From NCBI GenBank assembly GCA_030684415.1, contig JAUXNL010000603.1, forward strand, positions 1-5,158: DNA of 5,158 nucleotides, written 5' to 3'. The notes under the pieces were generated by a model that saw only the letters and a list, made by a program, of their open reading frames with translations, was not told the origin of the DNA and did no database searches. Source of the stretch: Moraxellaceae bacterium. GTDB lineage: Bacteria; Pseudomonadota; Gammaproteobacteria; Pseudomonadales; Moraxellaceae. Below are positions 1-4,895 of the stretch, one piece after another. The translations under genes and the position numbers were made by a program. The first letter of the stretch is position 1, and every line of letters begins with the position of its first letter.

Positions 1-198
1 TGAAAAAAGAATACCGTCTTTCCCGCTTCCCAAAAGCGTATTATCAAAAATCGCCACTACAGACCCTGGATTACCTTCATACTTGAAGGCGGTAATTGCA
101 TTATTGAGTTTCTTTTCAGGAATTTCTGGTGCGACGTGCACGTTTTTCTGGCTAATCGTCTTGGCACTCTTCCTCAGATACTCATTCACATTACTCAT
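1..198 (-). CDS. Partial gene, N-terminal 66 codons, possible bacterial PH-like domain protein
   Basis: The minus strand is open from an ATG at 198 to the window edge, so only 66 residues are visible and the gene continues beyond base 1. The protein begins MSNVNEYLRKSA and continues with a PEKKLNNAI segment at about 41-49, then VVAIFDNTLLGSGKDGILFS at about 47-66. The pattern 'hydrophobic-x-D-x-T-x-x-G-S-x-K-D-G-hydrophobic' resembles the first strands of small bacterial PH-like domains; this is recognition from memory. No signal peptide or membrane segment is visible, so it is probably cytoplasmic. An AGGGA ribosome-binding site (plus 205-209) lies 6 nt before the ATG and supports this start. 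Base composition is more AT-rich than the plus-strand genes, and the gene is divergent from them, which suggests a separate acquisition. That it is coding is fairly secure; the family is tentative and the function unknown. Confidence 0.72.
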   Translation of the reverse strand, partial: MSNVNEYLRKSAKTISQKNVHVAPEIPEKKLNNAITAFKYEGNPGSVVAIFDNTLLGSGKDGILFS

Positions 199-236
199 GC
201 CAAATCCCTGTTTGTTATTGGTTTTTCCAGCTTGTC

Positions 237-266
237 TTTATATAAAAAAAAAACACTTCCGCGCAA
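237..266 (-). promoter_or_regulatory. Candidate promoter for the leftward gene
   Basis: Read on the minus strand there is a TATAAA box (plus 237-242), 18 bp downstream of a weak TTGCGC -35 (plus 261-266). The spacer contains a run of ten T. It would start transcription about 30 nt before the AGGGA and ATG of the leftward gene, a sensible distance. The -35 match is poor, so this is a proposal from position and the -10 only. Confidence 0.33.
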
Positions 267-399
267 CACGAATTACAGTAGGCAGCACTCTTGTCGCTAA
301 CAACCGCCAAGTCCTCGACAAACAGGCCGCCTTTGCCGATGAGCGACAAAGCCCGAGGGCGAAAGGGATCAGCGCATTTCCTCAAGACCTCGCCAATCA

Positions 400-418
400 A
401 TCGATCTGGCAGATCGAT
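400..418. repeat. Perfect 19-bp palindrome (9-1-9), candidate operator
   Basis: The arms ATCGATCTG (400-408) and CAGATCGAT (410-418) are exact reverse complements around a single central G. The palindrome lies in the intergenic region between divergent genes, with no T-tract after it. A one-base centre suits binding of a dimeric DNA-binding protein better than a terminator loop. The binding protein is unknown and operator function is inferred from symmetry and position only. Confidence 0.5.
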
Positions 419-597
419 CCGCAGCTATAGACTCCGTATATCAATGCCCTCTTCGCTCGAACCCTCAACCCTTAGCACTACCGCGCGACAAAATATGCAT
501 AGCAACCACTAATCTCATCCCAATTTTTTTCAGATCCATAACATCTAACTGAGCCCCTCGCTCACTCAGCCCTCTGTCGAGTTTATGCCCTGGCACA

Positions 598-617
598 GCC
601 GCCCTCACCGGGGCGGC
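598..617 (+). repeat. GC-rich hairpin in the leader of the zinc-ribbon gene
   Basis: GCCGCCC (598-604) pairs perfectly with GGGCGGC (611-617) around a six-base loop. It is followed by CCCCTATG rather than a T-run, so it is not a standard intrinsic terminator. It ends 27 nt before the ATG at 645, just upstream of the GGAGA ribosome-binding site. It has the same placement as the hairpins before the genes at 1047, 2543 and 3057. Confidence 0.55.
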
Positions 618-644
618 CCCTATGCCCGGATCTGGAGAATCTCA

Positions 645-988
645 ATGCATCTCACCTGCCCCTATTGCGGCTCCGACCGCATTTCCACCAAGGACATCGG
701 TCGCAAGACCGGCGGCATTGTCGGCGGAGTCGCCGGCGCGGCCACTGGCTATACCGGAGCCGTAGCCGGCTCCACCCTGGGCCGCACCATCGGCATGGTG
801 GGCGGTCCTGCCGGCATGGTTGTCGGGACGCTCGCTGGCGGACTCATTGGCGCCCTTGTCGGCAGTGCCGCCGGTGCGGCTACCGGTGCGGCGGTCGGCC
901 AGTCGGCCAGTCGTTCGACGACCACATTCTCGACAACTACGTCTGCCTTGTTTGCGACCACAGCTTCAGCCTGCCGCCCGAAGACTGA
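645..988 (+). pseudogene. Zinc-ribbon/glycine-zipper protein gene, frameshifted by an 8-bp tandem duplication
   Basis: The start at 645 has GGAGA (634-638) 6 nt upstream. The protein opens with MHLTCPYCGSD, giving a CxxC knuckle at Cys5/Cys8. Residues about 23-85 form a Gly/Ala-rich glycine zipper (repeated GG, AG, GxxxG) typical of membrane-inserting or oligomerising helices. In the current frame the protein then runs into a Ser/Thr-rich tail that ends at 1013 (122 aa). In another frame, 911-988 encodes SFDDHILDNYVCLVCDHSF and a stop at 988, which supplies the missing second CxxC. The unit TCGGCCAG is duplicated at 895-902 and 903-910. Removing one copy joins the frames into a 111-residue protein with Cys5, Cys8, Cys98 and Cys101, a complete split zinc ribbon. 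The gene is therefore most likely inactivated or altered, possibly reversibly by slippage. Cellular role unknown; membrane association is inferred. Confidence 0.8.
894..913. repeat. 8-bp tandem repeat, 2.5 copies
   Basis: A period-8 tract built on TCGGCCAG covers 894-913. The two full units are 895-902 and 903-910, followed by a partial third unit. Eight is not a multiple of three, so gain or loss of one unit switches the downstream reading frame of the host gene. One copy gives the zinc-ribbon C-terminus; the present two copies do not. Confidence 0.9.
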
Positions 989-1001
989 GCGGCATACTCC
1001 T

Positions 1002-1018
1002 TGTCGTCCCTGACGACA
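1002..1018 (+). repeat. Short hairpin upstream of the DUF932 gene
   Basis: TGTCGTC (1002-1008) pairs perfectly with GACGACA (1012-1018) around a three-base loop. It lies 28 nt before the ATG at 1047, between the broken zinc-ribbon gene and the ribosome-binding site of the next gene. There is no T-run, so termination is unlikely. The hairpin is short and could be chance, but its position matches the other leader hairpins. Confidence 0.4.
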
Positions 1019-1046
1019 CCCTACCCCTCTTATCAGGAGCATCACC

Positions 1047-2003
1047 ATGGCACATCAACTCGCCTCCATGGCCTTCGTCGGCGCCACCCCGTGGCACGGC
1101 CTCGGCAACCAGCTCACCACCCACCAGCCGCTCTCGGTCTGGGCCAAACAGGCCGGCATGGACTGGGACATCCGCGAGACCCCGGTCCGCTATGTCACCG
1201 AGTCCGCAGGCTCACTCGGCGCCATCATGTCGTTCGATGACAGCAAGGTGCTGTTCCGCTCGGACACGCATGCGCCACTCTCCGTGGTCAGCGCCCGTTA
1301 CAAGGTCGTGCAGCCGCGCGAGATCCTGGAGTTCTACCGCGACCTCACCGAAGTCTCGGGCTTCGAGCTGGAGACGGCCGGCGTGCTCAAGGGCGGTCGC
1401 AAGTTCTGGGCACTCGCCCACACCGGCCAGTCCGGCACGCTCAAGGGCCGGGATGTCAGCCGCGGCTATGTGCTGCTGGCCACCGGCTGCGACGGCACGC
1501 TGGCCACCACGGCGCAGTTCACCAACATCCGCGTGGTCTGCAACAACACGCTGGCCATTGCCCTCGGCAACGGGCACGGCGCGGTGAAGGTGCCGCACAG
1601 CACCACCTTCGACCCCAAGGCGGTGAAGCAGCAGCTCGGCATCTCCGTGTCGGTCTGGGATGACTTCATGACCCGCATGAAGGCGCTCAGCGAACGCAAG
1701 ATGAAGCACTCGGAAGTGCAGCGTTACTTCCTGAACGTGTTCACCGAGTTCTCGCCGAAGGGACCGGGCGTCACCAGCGACCGGGCCATGGCCAAGGCGC
1801 TCTCGCTGTTCGAGGGCGCCGGCCGTGGGGCGGAGTTGCCGTCGGCCAAGGGCACGGCCTACGGCATGCTGAATGCCGTGTCCGAGTTCGTGGACCACGA
1901 GCGCCGCGCCCGCAGCACAGACCACCGGCTGGACTCGGCCTGGTTCGGCCAGGGCGCGACGATCAAGCAGAAGGCGCTGGAACAGGCCCTCGCGCTGGTA
2001 TGA
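1047..2003 (+). CDS. DUF932 family phage/plasmid-like protein
   Basis: A 318-residue protein matching the DUF932 family (TIGR03299-type 'phage/plasmid-like protein') in length and motifs. It has an N-terminal ATPWHGLG (about 13-20), FRSDTHAPLSVVSARYKVVQP (about 70-90, given here as a region) leading to REILEFYRDL, an AGVLKGGRKFWALA segment (about 111-124), and IRVVCNNTLAIAL (about 161-173). This family is common on conjugative elements, plasmids and phages; its biochemical role is unsettled. No signal peptide or membrane segment is seen, so it is probably cytoplasmic. The start is fixed by CAGGAG (about 1033-1038) before the ATG at 1047. Its TGA stop lies inside the GAGGAGGG ribosome-binding site of the next gene, which argues for an operon. 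Codon use is strongly GC-rich. Family call is secure, function is not. Confidence 0.93.
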   Translation: MAHQLASMAFVGATPWHGLGNQLTTHQPLSVWAKQAGMDWDIRETPVRYVTESAGSLGAIMSFDDSKVLFRSDTHAPLSVVSARYKVVQPREILEFYRDLTEVSGFELETAGVLKGGRKFWALAHTGQSGTLKGRDVSRGYVLLATGCDGTLATTAQFTNIRVVCNNTLAIALGNGHGAVKVPHSTTFDPKAVKQQLGISVSVWDDFMTRMKALSERKMKHSEVQRYFLNVFTEFSPKGPGVTSDRAMAKALSLFEGAGRGAELPSAKGTAYGMLNAVSEFVDHERRARSTDHRLDSAWFGQGATIKQKALEQALALV

Positions 2004-2009
2004 GGAGGG
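2002..2009 (+). promoter_or_regulatory. Ribosome-binding site overlapping the DUF932 stop codon
   Basis: GAGGAGGG begins within the TGA stop (2001-2003) of the DUF932 gene and ends 4 nt before the ATG at 2014. It fixes the start of the next gene and points to coupled translation, because ribosomes finishing DUF932 stop on this site. Confidence 0.75.
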
Positions 2010-2013
2010 CATC

Positions 2014-2445
2014 ATGCCAATCGATCCTGAGAGCCCGGAGGGCGCGCTGCTCAAGCGCAACCTCTCGGCGCTGATCCGCGCCCTTGCCGCGCTCCCTGTG
2101 TCTTACGTCGCGGTCCGTTTCGACGGCGCGAAAGGCCGGTGCCGGACAAGCACTATCGAGACGAGCCCCGTCTTCGCCGCTGATCTGTTGCACACGACTC
2201 GCGTCGTGCTGGAACGGCTCTCGGTGGATGCAGGACTGGCACCCGTTGCCACGCAACCCGAGGAGACCGCGCTTGGCGAGGGCCTGAGGCGCTTCACGCT
2301 GCACTGGGCCAGTCTGGCGCTGGGCCATTGGCAGCGTGGCGACGGCGGTCACGGCGTCATGCGGCTCAACGTCCGCACACGACAGGTCACGCTCGACTTC
2401 GATGCCATCCACATCGAATCGCTCCACCTCACGCTGGAGGGCTGA
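2014..2445 (+). CDS. DUF6878-like protein, diverged copy
   Basis: 143 residues, starting 10 nt after the DUF932 stop with a strong GAGGAGGG site, so probably co-transcribed and translationally coupled to it. I recognise it as DUF6878-like mainly through the second copy at 3446. Both have an N-terminal helix (here RNLSALIRALAALPVSYVAV, 15-34), then a short strand and turn. Both also share a C-terminal block: FTLHWASLALGHWQRGDGGHG here (94-114), followed by an xLNV strand and an ES.H ending (135-138). The family's acidic turn, YEGMGDSGD in the other copy, is replaced here by FDGAKGRCR (36-44), losing the Glu and the GDSGD residues. It may therefore have lost or changed an activity or partner. 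No membrane segment or signal is visible. Function is unknown; the relationship to the second copy is seen in the sequence. Confidence 0.8.
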   Translation: MPIDPESPEGALLKRNLSALIRALAALPVSYVAVRFDGAKGRCRTSTIETSPVFAADLLHTTRVVLERLSVDAGLAPVATQPEETALGEGLRRFTLHWASLALGHWQRGDGGHGVMRLNVRTRQVTLDFDAIHIESLHLTLEG

Positions 2446-2498
2446 GCCCCACACTCCCCGACCGCGTCTGTCTCAGCCGTTCCGACACTCCACCTGAT

Positions 2499-2525
2499 GC
2501 CCGCCTGTTGGCGGGCTTTTTGTTT
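2499..2525 (+). terminator. Rho-independent terminator-like hairpin before the 2543 gene
   Basis: GCCCGCC (2499-2505) pairs perfectly with GGCGGGC (2510-2516) around a TGTT loop, followed by TTTTTGTTT (2517-2525). This is a textbook intrinsic terminator for the genes upstream. A C-rich, G-poor spacer (2446-2498) precedes it. The ribosome-binding site of the next gene begins only 6 nt later, so the hairpin may also act as an attenuator or leader element for that gene. Confidence 0.82.
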
Positions 2526-2542
2526 GCTCCGAGGAGACCACC

Positions 2543-2962
2543 ATGATGAGTGCTGCACCGAAAGAAACCCCCGGCCTTCCGCTGCCTGCTGCCGTGGCAG
2601 CCGTCTGGGGCGCATTTGTTTACGAAGGCCTTTTGGCGCATATCCCCGACCAGAAGCGCACCCAAGCCATTCTGGATACCTGGGGTCAGGGCTGCGTCGA
2701 GCTCGTGATTGCCGCCACCTTGCACCTGCCGGTACTCTGGCTGCAGATCTCGCAAAAATGGGAGACCTCAGACACCAGTTTTCCCGGTGTGTTCGAGTAC
2801 GAAGTCGTCTCACCGCTCGGGTGTTACCTGGCGGACTACCTACTGACGCATGACGGCGATCTGCCCCCTACCGATGAAGTCGCAGCGGAAATAACCCGGC
2901 TGATCGACGCATTCTTTGGCGAGGCGCCACTTGCCGCCACTCCCCTGAGCAAGGCGAGCTGA
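2543..2962 (+). CDS. Hypothetical protein of an element backbone
   Basis: 139 residues, family not recognised. The start at 2543 is set by GAGGAG (2531-2536) with 6 nt spacing; a second ATG follows directly at 2546. The N-terminal part is Ala/Pro-rich (LPLPAAVAAVWGAFVYEGLL, about 12-31). A hydrophobic stretch VELVIAATLHLPVLWLQI (about 52-69) could be a buried helix, or less likely a single membrane segment. Then come FPGVFEYEVVSPLG (about 80-93) and an acidic C-terminal helix (TDEVAAEITRLIDAFFGE, about 109-126). The gene sits between two terminator-like hairpins, so it looks like a self-contained cassette. Nothing seen indicates an enzymatic activity. Coding is supported by the strong ribosome-binding site, the length and GC-rich codon use. 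Confidence 0.82.
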   Translation: MMSAAPKETPGLPLPAAVAAVWGAFVYEGLLAHIPDQKRTQAILDTWGQGCVELVIAATLHLPVLWLQISQKWETSDTSFPGVFEYEVVSPLGCYLADYLLTHDGDLPPTDEVAAEITRLIDAFFGEAPLAATPLSKAS

Positions 2963-2996
2963 TCAGCCACTCTTTCACCTCAACCACACCGACATA

Positions 2997-3033
2997 AGCG
3001 CCCGACAGGAAAACCTGCCGGGCGCTTTTGTTT
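2997..3033 (+). terminator. Rho-independent terminator-like hairpin after the 2543 gene
   Basis: AGCGCCCGACAGG (2997-3009) pairs with CCTGCCGGGCGCT (3014-3026) around an AAAA loop, with one internal A-C mismatch. The T-rich run TTTTGTTT extends to 3033. This is a strong intrinsic terminator for the gene ending at 2962. Like the hairpin at 2499, it ends shortly before the next gene's ribosome-binding site (AGGAAA, 3045-3050), so it may also lie in that gene's leader. Confidence 0.85.
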
Positions 3034-3056
3034 GGTGACTGTTCAGGAAATCCTCA

Positions 3057-3347
3057 ATGTCATCATCTGCTATCTACGTCAGCGAAGTGCCGGTGCTGAG
3101 CACAGCACATGTCTGCGCAACCACCATGGATCTTCTGCTATCCGGCCCGACCGAAACGCCTTTCGGCATGGTCTGCACTTACCCAGAAGGCTGTTTCATC
3201 TTATTTGTTGCAGAAGACACCATGCCAACCGAAACCCCAGCCGACCTCGCCGACTTGCATCGATGGTTGCAAAAGCAGCCCTATCACTGGTGTCGCCTTG
3301 ATGCGGATGGCGACATCGTGAATGGCCTGCCGGTTTACGACTGGTAA
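3057..3347 (+). CDS. DUF5983-like family protein
   Basis: 96 residues. The start at 3057 is supported by AGGAAA (3045-3050) 6 nt upstream. The layout matches what I recall of DUF5983, a small family found on conjugative elements. There is an N-terminal LSTAHV (14-19) followed by a helix (TTMDLLL), then a strand EGCFILFVAED (44-54) and a helix DLADLHRWLQ (63-72). The protein ends in HWCRLDADGDIVNGLPVYDW (77-96), where the tryptophan, the D-x-D-G turn and the terminal YDW are the family-like marks. No function is known for the family and no catalytic motif is evident. It follows a terminator directly and is separated from the next gene by about 98 nt, so it may have its own promoter or be read through. 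Family call is from memory and moderately sure; that it is coding is quite sure. Confidence 0.82.
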   Translation: MSSSAIYVSEVPVLSTAHVCATTMDLLLSGPTETPFGMVCTYPEGCFILFVAEDTMPTETPADLADLHRWLQKQPYHWCRLDADGDIVNGLPVYDW

Positions 3348-3361
3348 TGGCGCAGCGCCAT
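3347..3361. repeat. Perfect 15-bp palindrome at the end of the DUF5983-like gene
   Basis: ATGGCGC (3347-3353) and GCGCCAT (3355-3361) are exact inverted copies around one A, beginning on the last base of the TAA stop. As RNA it could form a six-pair stem with a three-base loop, but the nearest T-run (TTTTT) is about 20 nt further on. It may be a weak terminator, a stability element or a protein site; the sequence does not decide. Confidence 0.45.
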
Positions 3362-3445
3362 CCGCTCTTCCGCCACAGTGATTTTTCCAGATTTTCAATT
3401 CCGTACAACTCCATTGATTGCCTCTGGACGAGGCCGGAGCCCTTT

Positions 3446-3880
3446 ATGCATAAAATTTCATCACTGGCAACGACTGCACTGCACCACAACCGTGATGCGT
3501 TGTTGAATGCGCTTCGCGCACTCCATGTCACCAGCGCCATCATCGACTATGAAGGCATGGGGGACTCAGGCGACATCAGCACAGTGGCCGTCACGCCCAG
3601 CGACTGCGAGCACCAGTTGCAAACCGAAAAAATCGCCTGGCAGGTCGTCACCCGTCAATGCAACGACGGCGCATGGGAGTCCGACATCAGCACTCGCTCC
3701 CTGTCCGTCATGCAAGCGCTACACGAATTTACCCTGCAATGGCTGGAACTTATCCATGGTGGATGGGAAAACAACGACGGCGCTCGAGGAACGTTGACCA
3801 TCAACGCTCCGGACAACCAATTTCAGCTTGAACATGAAAGCTTCTACACCGAGAGCTGCCACCATGCCTACGAGATGTAG
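3446..3880 (+). CDS. DUF6878-like protein, canonical copy
   Basis: 144 residues, start ATG 3446 with GGAG (3436-3439) 6 nt upstream. In-frame codons extend further upstream, but no other well-placed start and ribosome-binding site is evident. The N-terminal helix (NRDALLNALRALHV, about 15-28) leads into the turn IDYEGMGDSGDIS (33-45), the acidic Gly-Asp-Ser-Gly motif I associate with DUF6878. The C-terminal part has FTLQWLELIHGGWENNDGARG (95-115, cited as a region), then a short strand LTIN and an ending ES.HH (136-140). It is related to the gene at 2014, but only this copy keeps the acidic turn. The 3' end overlaps the next gene's start by 17 nt, which suggests coupled translation with the metal-dependent TIM-barrel protein. 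Function is unknown; the small acidic fold suggests a binding or regulatory partner, as inference only. Confidence 0.85.
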   Translation: MHKISSLATTALHHNRDALLNALRALHVTSAIIDYEGMGDSGDISTVAVTPSDCEHQLQTEKIAWQVVTRQCNDGAWESDISTRSLSVMQALHEFTLQWLELIHGGWENNDGARGTLTINAPDNQFQLEHESFYTESCHHAYEM

Positions 3881-4709
3881 CTTAGATACCCTGTCCCTGC
3901 CTGTTCAGCCGATCCATGTGTCGCTGGGCATGTACGGACGAATGCCACATGACGAGGCCATTGCCGCGGCCCTGAAATACCCGCCCACACAAACGCTGCT
4001 CGGTCGTTTGTCCACCACTCACCTGCAACTGTGCCCGCAAAATAGCGGAAAAATTGATACCCAACTCGCCTCGACTCTTCGACATTCACATCCTGACATC
4101 GAGCTCCGGCTCCATGCGAATGTGCAAATAGAGGATCTGCCGCGCATCGTGGACCTGTGCAACTGGCCCGATGAGAAAATCTGGTTTTCAAACGTCGCCA
4201 GCTTGTCGTCAACACTCGATGCCACCGCCTACTCCGCTCATGCGGGTAAGCGGTCCTTCTGCAGTCTGCCGGAGGTGCTTTGCCATGCTCGGGAAATCGA
4301 GCAGATGTTTGGCATTCCTGTCGCGATAGAGGGCCACTACCCGACACCGCGTGATGTGTGGCTGATCAGCTCGTGGGCGGAATACCAACGGGTGCTGGAG
4401 TCCGGTGTGCACTTCGCACTGGATTTGTCCCACCTTCACATCCTCGCCACTTGCTCCGGCCGCATCGAATGGATACTTGTGAAAGAAATGTTGGCCAGCG
4501 AAAAATGCCTTGAAATCCATGTCAGCGCAAACGACGGGCACTCCGACCAACATCTCCCCCTGACCGAGCCCCCTTGGTGGATGCCGCTGCTGTCGGGTGC
4601 ACACCCTGGCGCCATCGTGTTCTCCGAATCACGACAGCACCTCAGCAACCAAAGCTTTCCGCGCACAAGTCACTGCCGCGACCAAGGGCTCGCATGCAGC
4701 AGCCGCTGA
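3864..4709 (+). CDS. Metal-dependent TIM-barrel protein, endonuclease IV/xylose isomerase-like superfamily
   Basis: 281 residues from ATG 3864, chosen because GAGAG (3851-3855) precedes it by 8 nt. An upstream ATG at 3828 has no such site. The residues match the nine metal ligands of E. coli endonuclease IV (His69, His109, Glu145, Asp179, His182, His216, Asp229, His231, Glu261) in order and near-equal spacing. They are His84 (LRLHAN), His126 (SAHAG), Glu156 (VAIEGH), Asp187 and His190 (LDLSH), His219 (EIHVS), Asp228 and His230 (SDQH), and Glu255 (VFSE). Length is also close to the usual 280-290. This implies a trinuclear metal TIM barrel. It could cleave at abasic sites, act as a sugar isomerase/epimerase-like enzyme, or be an MNIO/DUF692-type oxidase, where the D-x-x-H step is less typical. 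The last 20 or so residues look irregular and may reflect a frameshift. It overlaps the DUF6878-like gene by 17 nt and precedes the YqaJ gene. Confidence 0.8.
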   Translation: MPTRCSLDTLSLPVQPIHVSLGMYGRMPHDEAIAAALKYPPTQTLLGRLSTTHLQLCPQNSGKIDTQLASTLRHSHPDIELRLHANVQIEDLPRIVDLCNWPDEKIWFSNVASLSSTLDATAYSAHAGKRSFCSLPEVLCHAREIEQMFGIPVAIEGHYPTPRDVWLISSWAEYQRVLESGVHFALDLSHLHILATCSGRIEWILVKEMLASEKCLEIHVSANDGHSDQHLPLTEPPWWMPLLSGAHPGAIVFSESRQHLSNQSFPRTSHCRDQGLACSSR

Positions 4710-4759
4710 AAAGCTCAACACCGTTAGGTCAGCGCTTGTTGACGTACGTGTTGGTTGTA

Positions 4760-4806
4760 GGCGTTTCGACCGGTACAGGGCGAGCAGCGCTACGCCGTCG
4801 AACGCC
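4760..4806. repeat. Imperfect long-range inverted repeat between the TIM-barrel and YqaJ genes
   Basis: GGCGTTTCGAC (4760-4770) pairs with GTCGAACGCC (4797-4806) with one bulged T. GGCG (4779-4782) pairs with CGCC (4793-4796) inside. A T-run follows at 4821-4825, too far away for a standard terminator. This may be a structured leader for the YqaJ gene or chance. Confidence 0.3.
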
Positions 4807-4895
4807 CTCCCTCTCTTCCGATTTTTGACCAACTTTTCGCAGTGCACCGGACATACATCCTCCGTCGATGCCATCTGCCCTTAGGAGTCTTTGCC

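Larger units (their letters stand above)
199..644. other. Divergent intergenic region
   Basis: This 446-bp stretch separates the leftward gene from the rightward gene set. It holds a poly-A run at 244-253, a candidate leftward promoter, a perfect palindrome at 400-418 and a GC-rich hairpin at 598-617. On the minus strand a 61-codon frame (400-215, TTG start) has a fairly natural-looking composition, with LIGEVLRKCADPF and GKGGLFVEDLAVV segments. It has no clear ribosome-binding site and I recognise no family, so it may be a gene remnant or chance. I found no convincing -35/-10 pair for the rightward genes; the AT-rich stretch near 485-550 is the most likely place. Confidence 0.6.

Noticed and set aside
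83..430. Plus-strand open frame with a hydrophobic N-terminus, resembling a small membrane protein
   Set aside because: Its first third is antisense to the leftward gene, which has a better start, ribosome-binding site and motif. No ribosome-binding site precedes base 83.
894..913. Programmed -1 ribosomal frameshifting in the zinc-ribbon gene
   Set aside because: No X-XXY-YYZ slippery heptamer is present, and the 8-bp duplication by itself explains the frame change.
820..1587. Long plus-strand open frame (255 codons) across the zinc-ribbon and DUF932 genes
   Set aside because: Its Ser/Arg/Pro-rich composition is a frame shadow of GC-rich coding DNA. The DUF932 frame has family motifs and a proper ribosome-binding site.
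1212..2060. Long minus-strand open frame (282 codons) opposite DUF932
   Set aside because: It lies antisense to the DUF932 gene, is rich in Arg, Ala, Glu and His as expected for an antisense shadow, and has no family motif.
2349..2813. Minus-strand open frames across 2349-2813
   Set aside because: They are antisense to the end of the DUF6878-like gene, a terminator and the start of the 2543 gene. They are Arg-rich and have no motif or ribosome-binding site.
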